In this document: one piece after another, positions 62,357-64,000 of the stretch
Position numbering within the stretch: the stretch's first letter is position 1
Layout: every line of letters starts with the position of its first letter
Position numbers and translations under genes: made by a program
Assembly: GCA_036381615.1 (NCBI GenBank)
Contig: DASVCL010000002.1
Span: 14,866-78,865, forward strand
Direction: 5' to 3'
DNA: 64,000 nucleotides
From: CALANV01 sp036381615
GTDB taxonomy: Bacteria > Pseudomonadota > Alphaproteobacteria > CACIAM-22H2
The notes under the pieces: model-generated
What the model saw: only the letters and a program-made list of their open reading frames with translations
Told to the model about the DNA's origin: nothing
Database searches by the model: none

Positions 62357-62464
62357 CCTCGGCGGAAAGACCCCACACGTCATAAGGTTCAAACCACCCA
62401 GGGGGTCCTGGCCGGCGCCGACGCCGGGCCGGCCGTATGACCCGCCGCGAAGAGGGATATCGCT

Positions 62465-64000
<1,536 letters not shown>

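Larger units (their letters stand above)
61821..62464. other. Gene-free stretch upstream of dnaK
   Basis: About 640 bases. The left 120 are AT-rich and contain the promoter of the minus-strand hypothetical gene; the right end holds a candidate dnaK promoter. I see no gene or RNA between them. Confidence 0.5.

Overview
The window looks like chromosomal DNA of a high-GC alphaproteobacterium, probably of the Rhodospirillales/Geminicoccales type. The evidence is gene content and order: parA-parB, hslU-hslV next to hisB-DUF2628-hisH-hisA-hisF-hisE-HIT, and rph/hrcA/grpE/dnaK beside rdgB-hemW and rsmI-yraN-gshB, with PAS_5, PRC-barrel and PraR-like proteins that are common in that class. The genus cannot be fixed by eye. 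I see no rRNA, tRNA, CRISPR array, prophage or insertion sequence. The window opens inside parA and ends inside dnaK.

Layout. 0-1.5 kb: parA (3' part) and parB. 1.5-12.5 kb: accessory envelope and stress genes: a secreted single-HKD phospholipase D-like protein, a LOG-family protein, a bactofilin, a sterol-desaturase-like membrane protein, a degenerate HisKA_2-type kinase, a stand-alone receiver, a DUF6134-like exported protein, a lytic transglycosylase, two tandem KTSC proteins, a double PRC-barrel protein and an RTX-repeat protein. 12.7-19.9 kb: leuS, a divergent LysR/ArsN1-like acetyltransferase pair, and a divergent RamB-like regulator/isocitrate lyase pair. 20-28 kb: a PAS_5 protein, HslUV protease, a DoxX protein and the histidine operon. 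28-32 kb: a DctPQM TRAP importer, then an RraA-like aldolase and an M48 lipoprotein protease. 33-39 kb: a 29-residue Lys/Ala protein with its own terminator, a candidate small RNA, a PAS_5 gene broken by an amber codon, an APC permease, an exported methyltransferase, comM and a second methyltransferase.

39.9-48.5 kb is a carbohydrate (probably sugar-acid) catabolic locus. A minus-strand operon carries an enolase-superfamily dehydratase/racemase, two ABC permeases, a DUF6772-like protein, a 111-residue unknown protein and an SDR dehydrogenase. It is divergent from a plus-strand run of a FadR/GntR regulator and two paralogous Tat-type sugar-binding proteins. A 15-bp perfect palindrome lies between the two arms. 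No ATPase subunit is present, and each binding-protein gene is preceded by a tandemly duplicated Shine-Dalgarno unit.

48.7-52 kb holds a PraR-like regulator, a luciferase-like monooxygenase with a MarR regulator, and an extensin-like lipoprotein. 52-64 kb is core: gshB, a DolP-like BON lipoprotein, yraN, rsmI, an LpoA-like lipoprotein, hemW, rdgB, rph, hrcA, grpE and dnaK. The catabolic locus and its neighbours appear to sit between comM and gshB, which are often close together in this class, so 39-52 kb reads as an accessory block.
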